Assembly (NCBI GenBank): GCA_050043265.1
Contig: JBHJIR010000081.1
Location: 1 to 64,000, forward strand
DNA: 64,000 nt
Reading direction: 5' to 3'
Source: Pelagibius sp050043265
Lineage (GTDB): Bacteria > Pseudomonadota > Alphaproteobacteria > Kiloniellales > Kiloniellaceae
The first letter of the stretch is position 1; each line of letters starts with the position of its first letter. Of the stretch, positions 52,627 through 60,737 are shown in pieces. The position numbers and the translations under genes were made by a program. Under the pieces are notes generated by a model that was given only the letters and a program-made list of their open reading frames with translations, was not told the DNA's origin and ran no database searches.

Positions 52627-53618
52627 GGCGCGGCCCTCACTGCGGCGTTACGGCGCCCTGCAGAGAAAGCGGCCTGATCCCAGAAATCGAAGAAGTTGAA
52701 CCATTGAAAGGGGGCTGCCAGGCAATGGTATTCCAGCCTCTCGGCGAAGCGCGCCACCAGCTCGTCCAGGGCTTCGCTCCGGTTCTTCCGCGGCAACTTT
52801 ATACCGTCGGAGAAAGGCTCGAAAACGATCCTGAATCGATCATTCCGCTTCAGGCAGAAGAGAAGTTGTACCGGACACTTCATGAGCGCCGCCAGGATGA
52901 AGGGGCCCTGGGGGAAGGGCGCCGGCCTGCCCAGAAAAGTCGCGAAGCTGTGGCGCGGCGACAGACTGGCGGGCGTGCGGTCACCGACGATAACGACGAA
53001 CTCCCCCTTCTCCACTCTTTCGCGCAGCATGATCGCCGTATCCGGGCCGACCTCCGTCGTCTCGATCAACGCCACTGTCGACTGGGAGCTCTGCTCGCGC
53101 ATAAGCCGGTTGAAGTTCTCCGCGTGCTTTGTGTGCACCAGAACGTTGATCTGGGCACCGCCCTTTCTGGTGCCGAGTGCGCGACACACTTCCGCGTTCC
53201 CCAGATGAGAGGTGATCAGCACCCCGCCCCTGCCGGCTTTCTGCAATGCTTCGAATAGCTCAAGGTTCTCGAAATCGACGTCCTCCGGGCCGATCTTGCC
53301 TGTCCAGGCCAGCAGCTTATCCAGCACCGCCTCACCAAAGCACAGGAAATGGCGAAACGAATCGCGCCAGTCCGGCTGCCTGGGCAATGTCCGCTTCCCT
53401 TCGGGCATGGCGTAGACCGCTCTGAGATAGTCGAGCGAGGCGCGCCGTGCCGTCCTGCCGGCCAGGAAAAAGTAGGCGATCACCGGATACAGCAACAGCG
53501 AGAAGCCGCCGCGCCCCAGAACCCTGTAGCTCAGGAGCATGAAGCGAAGCCCCAGATAGACGCCCCTCTCCTCCAAACGGGCCCAATGTCCCATCCGATT
53601 CGCCGCCTCAGCACTCAT
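52623..53618 (-). CDS. LpxL/HtrB-like lipid acyltransferase of the cluster
   Basis: 331 aa with one N-terminal membrane segment (LLLYPVIAYFFL). Acyltransferase core has the catalytic His in LITSHLGNAEVCRAL and VVIVGDRTPAS, LGRPAPFPQGPFILA downstream. It probably attaches the polyene chain to a glycolipid. Overlaps the glycosyltransferase gene by 11 bp. In some clusters these two are fused; here they are separate. Confidence 0.86.
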   Translation of the reverse strand: MSAEAANRMGHWARLEERGVYLGLRFMLLSYRVLGRGGFSLLLYPVIAYFFLAGRTARRASLDYLRAVYAMPEGKRTLPRQPDWRDSFRHFLCFGEAVLDKLLAWTGKIGPEDVDFENLELFEALQKAGRGGVLITSHLGNAEVCRALGTRKGGAQINVLVHTKHAENFNRLMREQSSQSTVALIETTEVGPDTAIMLRERVEKGEFVVIVGDRTPASLSPRHSFATFLGRPAPFPQGPFILAALMKCPVQLLFCLKRNDRFRIVFEPFSDGIKLPRKNRSEALDELVARFAERLEYHCLAAPFQWFNFFDFWDQAAFSAGRRNAAVRAAP

Positions 53619-54393
53619 CCAATTGATCCTTGCGCCTTGCCCGTGCCCACGCTTCCGGTACCAGCTTCCGTCCGATCAGCCGCGGCAGGCGCCAAAGCAT
53701 GCCAAAAACCAGCCGCACATGCATCAGGGTGATCAGGACATTGTCCTGAAGCAGGCGAAAATGAGATTGCCCGCCTTCCGGATAGATCACCCGCGTCGGC
53801 ATTGAAACGATCGGCATTCCCGCCCAGGAAAGGCGAACAAGAATCTCGGGGTCGAAATCCATCCGGCGGCCAGGCCGGGAGCGATCCAGCAGGGCGACGA
53901 CCGGGGCCAGTGGATAGACCCTGAAGCCGCACATGGAATCACGGATCGAGAAGGACAGAGTTTCGATCCAAACCCACACATGGGTGAGGTAGCGCGCGAC
54001 CAGGCGGCCCCGCGGCACGCTGGCGTCATAGACCGGCTGTCCGGTGATGACCGCGCCGGGACTCTCTTTCGCCCATGTCAGGAACTTCGGAATGTCGGCG
54101 CTGTCGTGCTGGCCGTCGGCATCGATCTGCAGGGCATGGCTGAATCCTCTTTCAAGGGCTGCGCGCAGGCCGGACTGAACGGCCGCGCCCTTCCCCTGGT
54201 TTTCGCCGTGCTCCACGACACTCACCCAGTCATGGGCGGCGGCGAGCTGTCTCAGGGACTGCGTCGGCGCCGCCGCACTTCCGTCGTTCACACAGATGAC
54301 CGGAATGCCAAGCGGCGCCAGCCTGCCGATCAGCGCCCGCGCGCCCTCGGCGTGATTGTAGACCGGAACGACAATACAGGGATTGAACGTCAT
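53608..54393 (-). CDS. Family-2 glycosyltransferase of the cluster
   Basis: 261 aa GT-A protein. VVPVYNHAEGARALI at the N-terminus, HALQIDADGQHDSADI with the metal-binding DxD, and SMCGFRVYPL later. Resembles dolichyl-phosphate-mannose-type synthases. Probably glycosylates the lipid carrier or head group. Overlaps its neighbours on both sides. Confidence 0.88.
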   Translation of the reverse strand: MTFNPCIVVPVYNHAEGARALIGRLAPLGIPVICVNDGSAAAPTQSLRQLAAAHDWVSVVEHGENQGKGAAVQSGLRAALERGFSHALQIDADGQHDSADIPKFLTWAKESPGAVITGQPVYDASVPRGRLVARYLTHVWVWIETLSFSIRDSMCGFRVYPLAPVVALLDRSRPGRRMDFDPEILVRLSWAGMPIVSMPTRVIYPEGGQSHFRLLQDNVLITLMHVRLVFGMLWRLPRLIGRKLVPEAWARARRKDQLDEC

Positions 54394-56138
54394 GGTGCGG
54401 GCTCGAATTTGATGCGGCCCGCCGAGTGGGTGGCGTCGGCGGAGCGATAGCTGAACACCAAACGCTTTTTGGCCGCGTCGAATTCAAGGGCCAGGGTCAC
54501 CTGCGCCCCGGCGGGCAAGACCTTAAAGAACTTCAGCGTCTCGATCCGGTGGAACGACCCTTCCAGGTCAAAATGCCGGCGCGCCTGCGCGAGCGCCCAA
54601 TCGATCTGCACGACACCCGGCAGGATCGGCGCCTCATCGAAATGCCCGTCGAAGTAAAAGAGTGCCGGCTCCAGGCTCAAGCTGAGCCGGACTTCTCCGT
54701 TCTCGGTGCGGCAGTCAAGAATTTCCGGGTCAACGCGGCGCCCCATTGCCGGCTCAAAGAGAGCCGCAAGCTCCGCCTCAACGGTCTTTCCCTGCGGCGT
54801 TACAGGCAAACGGCCCACGAAGCGCCATCGCCGCGGAAGCGCCAGGGCCTCCACGTGCGGTTTCAGCGCGTTGTGCAGGATCTCCCGCAGCGCCCGCTTT
54901 CCGCCCGCCCTCAGCTTTCCCCACCCTCGGCCGGACGGGACCACGGCGGCGCCCAGCACGACCCGCTCGCCGGTCGTGGCCCCGGCAGTCAAGGCGACCA
55001 CCCGCGCCTCGGCCACCTCGGGACAAGCCTTAAGCCGGTCTTCGATCTCGATGAGGGAAATGCGGCGTTCTTCCAGCTTGATGCTCCGGTCACTCCGCCC
55101 GGCGAGCGCGAAACGGCCATCGGCCAGAATCGTACCCCGGTCGCCGGTCACGAACGATCCCGGCACCGCCAGAAACGGCGAGGTCACGGCGATGGCATCC
55201 GCCGCAGCGGACTGGGTAACGGAAACGCCGGGCAGCGGCGTCCACGGCGGCGGGGCGGCCGCATCCGTGACCGAACGGTAGCCGATGCCGCCAGTCTCCG
55301 TACTGCCGTAAACTTCGACGAGCTTATGTCGAAGCTGGGCGTTGTAGGCAGCTGCGACCCCGGGCTCCAAGGGCCCGCCCGAAGAAAAGATTCCATGCAG
55401 CCGCGCGTCGAGCTGGCTGAGATCCAGCACCGGCAGGGCCCGCTTGAGAAAGGCCGGGCTCGACACCAACAGAGGCGCCGGACGTTGCTGCGCGAGTGCG
55501 GCAAGCTCGCCCGGGAACCCGATGGCACCGGCTTCCAGAATCCGCCCTGCAGCAAGTGGCCAGAGCACCCTGAACAGCAGCCCGTAGATGTGGTATGGCG
55601 GCACCGTGGCCAGCACCGAGCCGGCCCCGCAGCCCCCAAAGACCTTCTCCAGCACCGCCACTTCCGCATCGAGACAGCGAAGCGGCTTGTGAATGGCCTC
55701 CGGCCTGCCGGTACTTCCCGACGTGTGCAACTGGATCGCGCAGGTCTCCGGGTCCAGGTCATCGAACGACGGGCCGGGCTCGCTCGTGTCTTCCAGGATC
55801 GGCAAGGTCAGCGCGGGGCCGGCGCAGGCCCCCTGAAGGGACAGTACACCGTCCGCCAGTCCGGCAATCTCGCCCAGATGCCCGGACTGCAGATTGGCAG
55901 GAAAGAGGGCGCGCCCCCCGGAATGCAATACCGCCAGCAAAGCCACGGCCAGGGCGTAGGCATCTTCGCTGGCGATCAGCCAGTTCGCTCCCGCCGCGCG
56001 GGCGAGCCGGCCGGTAAGGCCGCCGACATCACGGCGGAGATCACCGAAAGTCCGCGGACCGCCGTCGCCCCGGGAAACCGGATGATCATCCGCGCGACCG
56101 GCACTCAGCAGCTTGGCGATCGGCACAAAGGTGTTCAT
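54390..56138 (-). CDS. Fused AMP-dependent acyl/aryl ligase and hotdog dehydratase
   Basis: 582 aa from the ATG at 56138. Residues ~1-455 are an ANL-superfamily ligase: LHTSGSTGRPEAI (P-loop), YGSTETGG, VTGDRGTIL and the hinge GRSDRSIKLEERRIS, and the C-domain lysine in LPVTPQGKTVEAE. Residues ~473-582 are a second, hotdog domain with the FabZ/FabA-like FDGHFDEAPILPGVVQIDWA (His near 499). In typical aryl-polyene clusters these are two genes (ApeH-like ligase, ApeI-like dehydratase). The ligase would load an aryl acid, such as 4-hydroxybenzoate, on an ACP. No stop separates the domains. Confidence 0.9.
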   Translation of the reverse strand: MNTFVPIAKLLSAGRADDHPVSRGDGGPRTFGDLRRDVGGLTGRLARAAGANWLIASEDAYALAVALLAVLHSGGRALFPANLQSGHLGEIAGLADGVLSLQGACAGPALTLPILEDTSEPGPSFDDLDPETCAIQLHTSGSTGRPEAIHKPLRCLDAEVAVLEKVFGGCGAGSVLATVPPYHIYGLLFRVLWPLAAGRILEAGAIGFPGELAALAQQRPAPLLVSSPAFLKRALPVLDLSQLDARLHGIFSSGGPLEPGVAAAYNAQLRHKLVEVYGSTETGGIGYRSVTDAAAPPPWTPLPGVSVTQSAAADAIAVTSPFLAVPGSFVTGDRGTILADGRFALAGRSDRSIKLEERRISLIEIEDRLKACPEVAEARVVALTAGATTGERVVLGAAVVPSGRGWGKLRAGGKRALREILHNALKPHVEALALPRRWRFVGRLPVTPQGKTVEAELAALFEPAMGRRVDPEILDCRTENGEVRLSLSLEPALFYFDGHFDEAPILPGVVQIDWALAQARRHFDLEGSFHRIETLKFFKVLPAGAQVTLALEFDAAKKRLVFSYRSADATHSAGRIKFEPAP

Positions 56139-56722
56139 GGCTCGGTCCGTTGCGATAACCGGCGCCGCCACCAACGCCTGAAAAGGTATTCGCCGGCGAG
56201 GAGGAGCGCGATCAGAGCATAGGATATCGCGCCATTGTACAGCACCCAAACATCCAGGCTCGACGCCAGGGAGGTGTAAAGGGCGATGGCGCCGTTGAGG
56301 ACGAAGAAGCCGCACCAGACCTTGGTAACATTCCGGGTATAGCGCACGCCAGCCAGCGGAAGATCCGGTTCGGCAATTCGCGCAAAACGCTCGATCATCG
56401 ACGGCGGCCGCAGCAGGCTGCTGACGAAGAGCACCAGGAGCAGTACGTTCATGCACACAGGGTAGAAGCGCAAAGTGTCCGCCGAGTTCGTCAGCAGGGC
56501 CAGAAATCCTATGACGCCGGCAACGGCAAAAGTGAGGAGCAACTGCGGGGCCACTTCCCGCCCCCCGCCTCCCGATTTGGCGAGCACCAGACGGGCTGTC
56601 GCCAACACCACAAGAAACAGGGCGATGATCCGTGGCTCAAAGTAGGTCAGGCCGAAATACACAAGAAACGGATAGGCCAGGAGAAGCGCTGCGAGGACGA
56701 CACCCCAACGAGTTCCCGACAC
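56135..56722 (-). CDS. COG4648-type membrane protein of the cluster
   Basis: 195 aa from a GTG at 56722 (weak Shine-Dalgarno). Five to six membrane helices. Segments YFEPRIIALFLVVLATARLVL and YTRNVTKVWCGFFVLNGAIAL match the COG4648 proteins found in aryl-polyene clusters. Function unknown; presumably part of membrane assembly. 10 bp follow the second ACP gene. Confidence 0.8.
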   Translation of the reverse strand: MSGTRWGVVLAALLLAYPFLVYFGLTYFEPRIIALFLVVLATARLVLAKSGGGGREVAPQLLLTFAVAGVIGFLALLTNSADTLRFYPVCMNVLLLVLFVSSLLRPPSMIERFARIAEPDLPLAGVRYTRNVTKVWCGFFVLNGAIALYTSLASSLDVWVLYNGAISYALIALLLAGEYLFRRWWRRRLSQRTEP

Positions 56723-56732
56723 CTTCCAGCGC

Positions 56733-56996
56733 CTAGGAATTCAGGAGGTCGTACAGCGCGGCCACCACATCGTCGACTGTCCGTACTTTCTTGAAGGCTT
56801 CGGGGTCCAGCCGCTTGCCTGTCAGTTCCTTCAATTCCACCATCAGGTCGACGGCATCGATACTGTCGATGTCCAGGTCGTCATAGAGGCTCGCCTCCAG
56901 CGTGACGCTGGCTTCGTCCAGCTCGAACTGCTCGACCAGGATTTGCCGGAGCTGCTTGAAAATGGACTCTTTTGAAATCGGCTGGATGCTGTTCAT
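56733..56996 (-). CDS. Acyl carrier protein 2 of the cluster
   Basis: 87 aa. The phosphopantetheine serine is in DDLDIDSIDAVDL. It overlaps the first ACP gene by 4 bp. Two different ACPs in tandem is the standard layout for aryl-polyene clusters, one for the starter and one for elongation. Confidence 0.92.
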   Translation of the reverse strand: MNSIQPISKESIFKQLRQILVEQFELDEASVTLEASLYDDLDIDSIDAVDLMVELKELTGKRLDPEAFKKVRTVDDVVAALYDLLNS

Positions 56997-57250
56997 CGCG
57001 GTTCACATCTCGCTTTGACTAACTCGACCAGCGTATCCACCGAGTAGAAATGCTTCTTCATATCGTCATTCTCAGGGTCGAGTTTGAGCTCATAGCGCTT
57101 TTGCAGAGCGATTCCCAACTCAAGGGCATCGATTGAATCGAGCCCCAGCCCGTCACCAAACAGCGGCTCGGCCGCGTCGATGTCTTCCGGTGTTATATCT
57201 TCGAGATCGAGGACATCGATGATTAAGGTCTTAATTTCATCAACAAGCAT
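56993..57250 (-). CDS. Acyl carrier protein 1 of the cluster
   Basis: 85 aa. The phosphopantetheine serine is in GDGLGLDSIDALELG. Acidic and helical as ACPs are. Starts 3 bp after the acyltransferase stop. Confidence 0.93.
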   Translation of the reverse strand: MLVDEIKTLIIDVLDLEDITPEDIDAAEPLFGDGLGLDSIDALELGIALQKRYELKLDPENDDMKKHFYSVDTLVELVKARCEPR

Positions 57251-57253
57251 AAA

Positions 57254-58027
57254 TCAACAACTCTGGGCGCTATTGGACAAAGCTTTCTGGAGAACCCGGC
57301 TTACCCATCGGTTGGCCTTGCTGAGGCGCTCTCCATCGATCAGCTCCGCTTTAAGGTCAATACTATCGTTAACCTGGATACGGAAATGAACCTTCCGCGG
57401 CGGAATCTCGTACCACTTCTCCGCCTTGGTCAAGGTCGTCGGACTACAGGAAATCGTAATCGGTACAAACGGCAACTCGCTCCTCACAATGATGGAGGCA
57501 GCCCCGCGTTTCAGCTTCATCGGCAGCCCCGGAATGGTCCGGGTGCCTTCCGGGAACACCACGAGGCGCTTCCCTTCTCTCAGGCACCGCACGCAGGTTC
57601 CGATAAACAGGTCGGGATCGTCGTTCGGAATGTAGCCGGTCGCCCACATGACGCCCGCCATGAACGGGTTTGACCAGGCGGCCTTCTTCACGACGCAAAG
57701 TGCCTGCGGCATCATGCTGATGATGAAGACGATGTCGATCAGGGAAGGATGATTCGCGACAACCAGATTGGCGCCGGGATCCTCGAGCTTTTCCCGCCCG
57801 GAAATCTGGTAAGACAGAACGCCCAGGCTTTTCATCAGCCAGATAAACACCCGGAAGGCAAGATGCACGCCATACTGGCAGCGGCGCTCCGCCTGTTCCC
57901 GCTCGCGCGATAGGGCATGGATGGCCGGAAAGAGGGCAAGGCCGAGCAGTAGGCCGCCGAGGCCGAACACCGAAAAGCTGAAGCCGGTCCCAAACAAGCG
58001 CCAGCAGTAGTCAAGCCGCTGCAACAT
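57254..58027 (-). CDS. PlsC-family 1-acylglycerol-phosphate acyltransferase-like protein
   Basis: 257 aa from the ATG at 58027, inside the end of the preceding gene (17-bp overlap). Catalytic NHPSLID (HX4D) and FPEGTRT motifs are intact, with an N-terminal membrane helix pair. In aryl-polyene clusters this acyltransferase is present alongside the LpxL-like one. The lipid acceptor is unknown. Confidence 0.88.
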   Translation of the reverse strand: MLQRLDYCWRLFGTGFSFSVFGLGGLLLGLALFPAIHALSREREQAERRCQYGVHLAFRVFIWLMKSLGVLSYQISGREKLEDPGANLVVANHPSLIDIVFIISMMPQALCVVKKAAWSNPFMAGVMWATGYIPNDDPDLFIGTCVRCLREGKRLVVFPEGTRTIPGLPMKLKRGAASIIVRSELPFVPITISCSPTTLTKAEKWYEIPPRKVHFRIQVNDSIDLKAELIDGERLSKANRWVSRVLQKALSNSAQSC

Positions 58028-58796
58028 GACGACTCCATGTCCAGGCCAGTCGACCGTCATCCAGCGTGTCTTCAGAGGCCGCTTCCGTCAGCAGCCTTGC
58101 CAGGCGCAAGACCGGATGGGCCGCTGCCTCCTCTTGGCTCTCCTTCTCTCCAGACGCGTGCTCTCCAGACGCTTGCCAGGAAAGCTTCAGGGTCGTCTCC
58201 GCCGGCGCACCGGGTTGCGGCAACCGAAGAAGCAGGCCAAGTGCCGCGCTTACCTGTATAGCCGCGGCATGGCCTTCGTAAAAAGCCGGCAAAGGTTCGT
58301 CGTAATAGACGAGCAGGGCGCTGGCATCCGGCGTCTCCGTCAGCAGACTTTGCGCCTCGAGGAACCCCGTCTCCAGGGTGGCCGCGCCCGCCGCAATCGA
58401 TGTCGAATGGGTCGTATCTTTCCGCATGATCGAGAACAGACTGGAGGTCGTGTTGTGGACGGAGAGACTGAATGCGTTGGGCGAAATGGGCTCCTCGGTG
58501 GCCAAGCAGGTCAGGATTTCGAAAGCCCGGGCATATTCGCCGTATCGCGAACAGAACAGGCAGATCGGCGCCGTCCCCTCCGGCAAACACTGCCAAGCGA
58601 CATGGAACGCCATGCGGTTCAGCGAACTCAGCCGGCGGCGCAAAAGGGGCTTCACGAAGGAGACGTCCGGGTCTCCTCCCCCTTCAATGGCCTTCTTGCC
58701 CGCGGCCCAGTCGCGCCAGCTTGCGTGATCAGCCAGACCTGGGGCCCATGCGGACCACTGGGCGATGGCCAGATTCACACTGTTGTCCTGCACCAT
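58011..58796 (-). CDS. Beta-ketoacyl-synthase N-terminal-like protein (PF13723 type)
   Basis: 261 aa, about half a ketosynthase. Segments LNRMAFHVAWQCL, CSRYGEYARAFEILTCLATE and PNAFSLSVHNTTSSLFSI match the stand-alone ketosynthase-like proteins of these clusters. The catalytic Cys is replaced in the expected region by HNTTSS. Probably a chain-length or partner factor for the two complete synthases. It is the first gene of the operon. Confidence 0.86.
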   Translation of the reverse strand: MVQDNSVNLAIAQWSAWAPGLADHASWRDWAAGKKAIEGGGDPDVSFVKPLLRRRLSSLNRMAFHVAWQCLPEGTAPICLFCSRYGEYARAFEILTCLATEEPISPNAFSLSVHNTTSSLFSIMRKDTTHSTSIAAGAATLETGFLEAQSLLTETPDASALLVYYDEPLPAFYEGHAAAIQVSAALGLLLRLPQPGAPAETTLKLSWQASGEHASGEKESQEEAAAHPVLRLARLLTEAASEDTLDDGRLAWTWSRHVAAA

Positions 58797-59156
58797 CCCT
58801 ACCTGAGCCCATCGTCCTAGGCACTTGAGAGCAAAGCCCCGGCTCGTCGCATAGCACGACGGGCTCCCTCAAAATTGCCCGATTTCGTTATATCAGCAAA
58901 GCTTCATCAAGCTATAGATGTTCGCACACCCCGGAAGCAAGCTTGTGCCCAGCAGCCAGCCCAAGATTGGGATTTTCCTCTTCGCGGAGGGCTCGGCGCA
59001 GCGGCAATCTCCGCTAGTCTCTTACCTACGACACCACTTATACGAGTGCGTCGCTTAGGCTCGGCGCGGCCGCAACCGCCCCCCGAGCCCCCTTAGAGGA
59101 CCACCTGGTAGAGGACCACCTGGACGCCTCAGGACTTCCGGCCTTGCAAGGCCACC
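58797..59156. promoter_or_regulatory. Upstream region of the aryl-polyene-type operon with a tandem duplication
   Basis: 360 bp without a credible gene. It should contain the promoter of the 18-gene operon, but no clear -35/-10 pair was found. TAGAGGACCACCTGG is perfectly duplicated in tandem at 59094-59108 and 59109-59123. A short palindrome GGCCTTGCAAGGCC (59140-59153) follows the stop of the lipoprotein gene. Confidence 0.45.
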
Positions 59157-59780
59157 TTATTTTAAGGCGCCCTTGATTTCCGGGTCACCGAAAATCGCCT
59201 CCAGCTTGCTCCGCACCGCCGTTTCGGCATAGACGCGCGCATCGGCCGGAACCATCGAGGAGCCGAGATTGTCGTGTCCCTGCAGCGTTGTTTTCGCCAG
59301 TTCCACTCCTTCCGGGGTTAGAACCGCCAGAGTGATGTCGTAGTCGAGCCCGGTATTGAAATAGGTGTCGGCCCGCCATTCGCGGACCATCAGCAGCGTG
59401 CAGCGATCGGCAGAGACGGCGGCCAGCAGTTGGCGGGCCTCCGCCTCGGTGCTTTTCTGAGGCACCGGCACGCCGACCGCCTGAACACCTGCGGCCGCCA
59501 AAGAACTGACGATCGAGGTTGTCAGATCCTCCGCCAGCCCATGTCCGCTGTCTGTCATCACGTCAAAAGGATTACCATAACCGCCCCGCTGCAACCCAAC
59601 GAAGGCAGGCGGCTTTTCATCGGAAAGAACGTAGGTCCTCAGGTCGACCACGGCGACAGCAACGGATTTTTCGGTATCCAGAACGAACTCGGCGTCCCCC
59701 AGGTCGTAACGATGGGTATTCCCGACGGCGCAGCCCCCCAGAACCAACGTCATACAGGCCACAAGAAACAGCTTTTTCAT
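59157..59780 (-). CDS. Lipoprotein of unknown function
   Basis: 207 aa from the ATG at 59780 (GGGGAG upstream). Signal peptide with lipobox LGGC (Cys17). VAVAVVDLRTYVLSDEKPPAFVGLQRGGYGNPFDV at the mature start and CTLLMVREWRADTYFNTGLDYDITLAVL in the second half recall FlgT/curli-assembly-like lipoproteins, but no family is certain. Divergent from the next lipoprotein gene across 265 bp in which nothing else is clear. Confidence 0.8.
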   Translation of the reverse strand: MKKLFLVACMTLVLGGCAVGNTHRYDLGDAEFVLDTEKSVAVAVVDLRTYVLSDEKPPAFVGLQRGGYGNPFDVMTDSGHGLAEDLTTSIVSSLAAAGVQAVGVPVPQKSTEAEARQLLAAVSADRCTLLMVREWRADTYFNTGLDYDITLAVLTPEGVELAKTTLQGHDNLGSSMVPADARVYAETAVRSKLEAIFGDPEIKGALK

Positions 59781-60045
59781 ATTCTCCCCTTCCCCCGGAA
59801 GTATCATCAATCGAAATCAGCGGTTGAGCCAAGCACTATACAAGCCGTCTCCCTTGGAGACCAAGGCCGACGAGCGCCAAGGCCTCCAAATGGCCGTAAT
59901 GGCTGGGGAAGGCCGCAATACGGCGCCAAACGGCCTGCCGTATCGGGACCCAAATCGATGAACTCCCGGTTGTCCGGCGGCTGCCGCTTCCGCTAAACTC
60001 GCACGCGGAGAGACGGCCTCATAGGGTGCAACGGGGAACCGACAG

Positions 60046-60591
60046 ATGCTCGCTCGATTCCTGGTTTTTATGGTCCTGATCCTCTCGGTTGCCGCTTGCG
60101 CACCGAAGGGGGAGAACTACCAAACCACCGACCTGACAGGCGCAGGACCGGGCGCGCTCAGTCGCGACGCCCGCATGCTCGTTGCGGTCGAGGGCGATGG
60201 GAAATACGTCGACAAGTCATACCCGGGAAGCGGTTGGATGACCCGGGACGCCATGATCGCGGCACTGTCGGCCTACACCCCGACCGTCGCCAAAGTGCCC
60301 GGCCCTGCGACGGTGAACAGGGCCAAAGCGAGTGCCCTGAAGCAGAACATGGACTTCCTCATCTACCTGAAGATCCTGCACTGGGAAGAGCGCACCACCG
60401 AGTGGTCCGGAAAGCCGGACCGCATCAAGATCGACATCCGCCTGATCGACGGCAAGACCGGCGATGCCATTGAATCCAGGATCATAGAGGCAAGCACCAC
60501 CCACTCGACTTGGCTCGGCGATCATCCGCAGGACCTGCTGATCAAGCCGTTCGAAGACTATGCCGCTGGACTCTTTGGATCGCCGACCTGA
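60046..60591 (+). CDS. Lipoprotein, DUF4823-like
   Basis: 181 aa; signal peptide with lipobox VAAC (Cys18). The mature part has MLVAVEGDGKYVDKSYPGSGWMT, FLIYLKILHWEERTTEWSGKPD and IRLIDGKTGDAIES, which is the outline of DUF4823 lipoproteins. Function unknown. The segment following the domain is short. Convergent with the pentapeptide-repeat gene; the 146-bp gap has no strong terminator. Confidence 0.78.
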   Translation: MLARFLVFMVLILSVAACAPKGENYQTTDLTGAGPGALSRDARMLVAVEGDGKYVDKSYPGSGWMTRDAMIAALSAYTPTVAKVPGPATVNRAKASALKQNMDFLIYLKILHWEERTTEWSGKPDRIKIDIRLIDGKTGDAIESRIIEASTTHSTWLGDHPQDLLIKPFEDYAAGLFGSPT

Positions 60592-60737
60592 ACGGGCCTG
60601 CCGCTGCCCGGACTATCCCAGAGGTCGGCACCCAGAAGCGCCTGATTCGATAGTTGCTCTCGACATCTATCCGGAAGCCTTGGAGACAACTAAGGCCCTC
60701 CGAGGGGGCAGCCCCTTTCCTGCCGGAAAACCGCGCC

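Noticed and set aside
58875..59096. 73-codon plus-strand open frame in the gap before the polyene cluster
   Set aside because: No Shine-Dalgarno, no family, composition unlike neighbours; it overlaps the expected promoter region.
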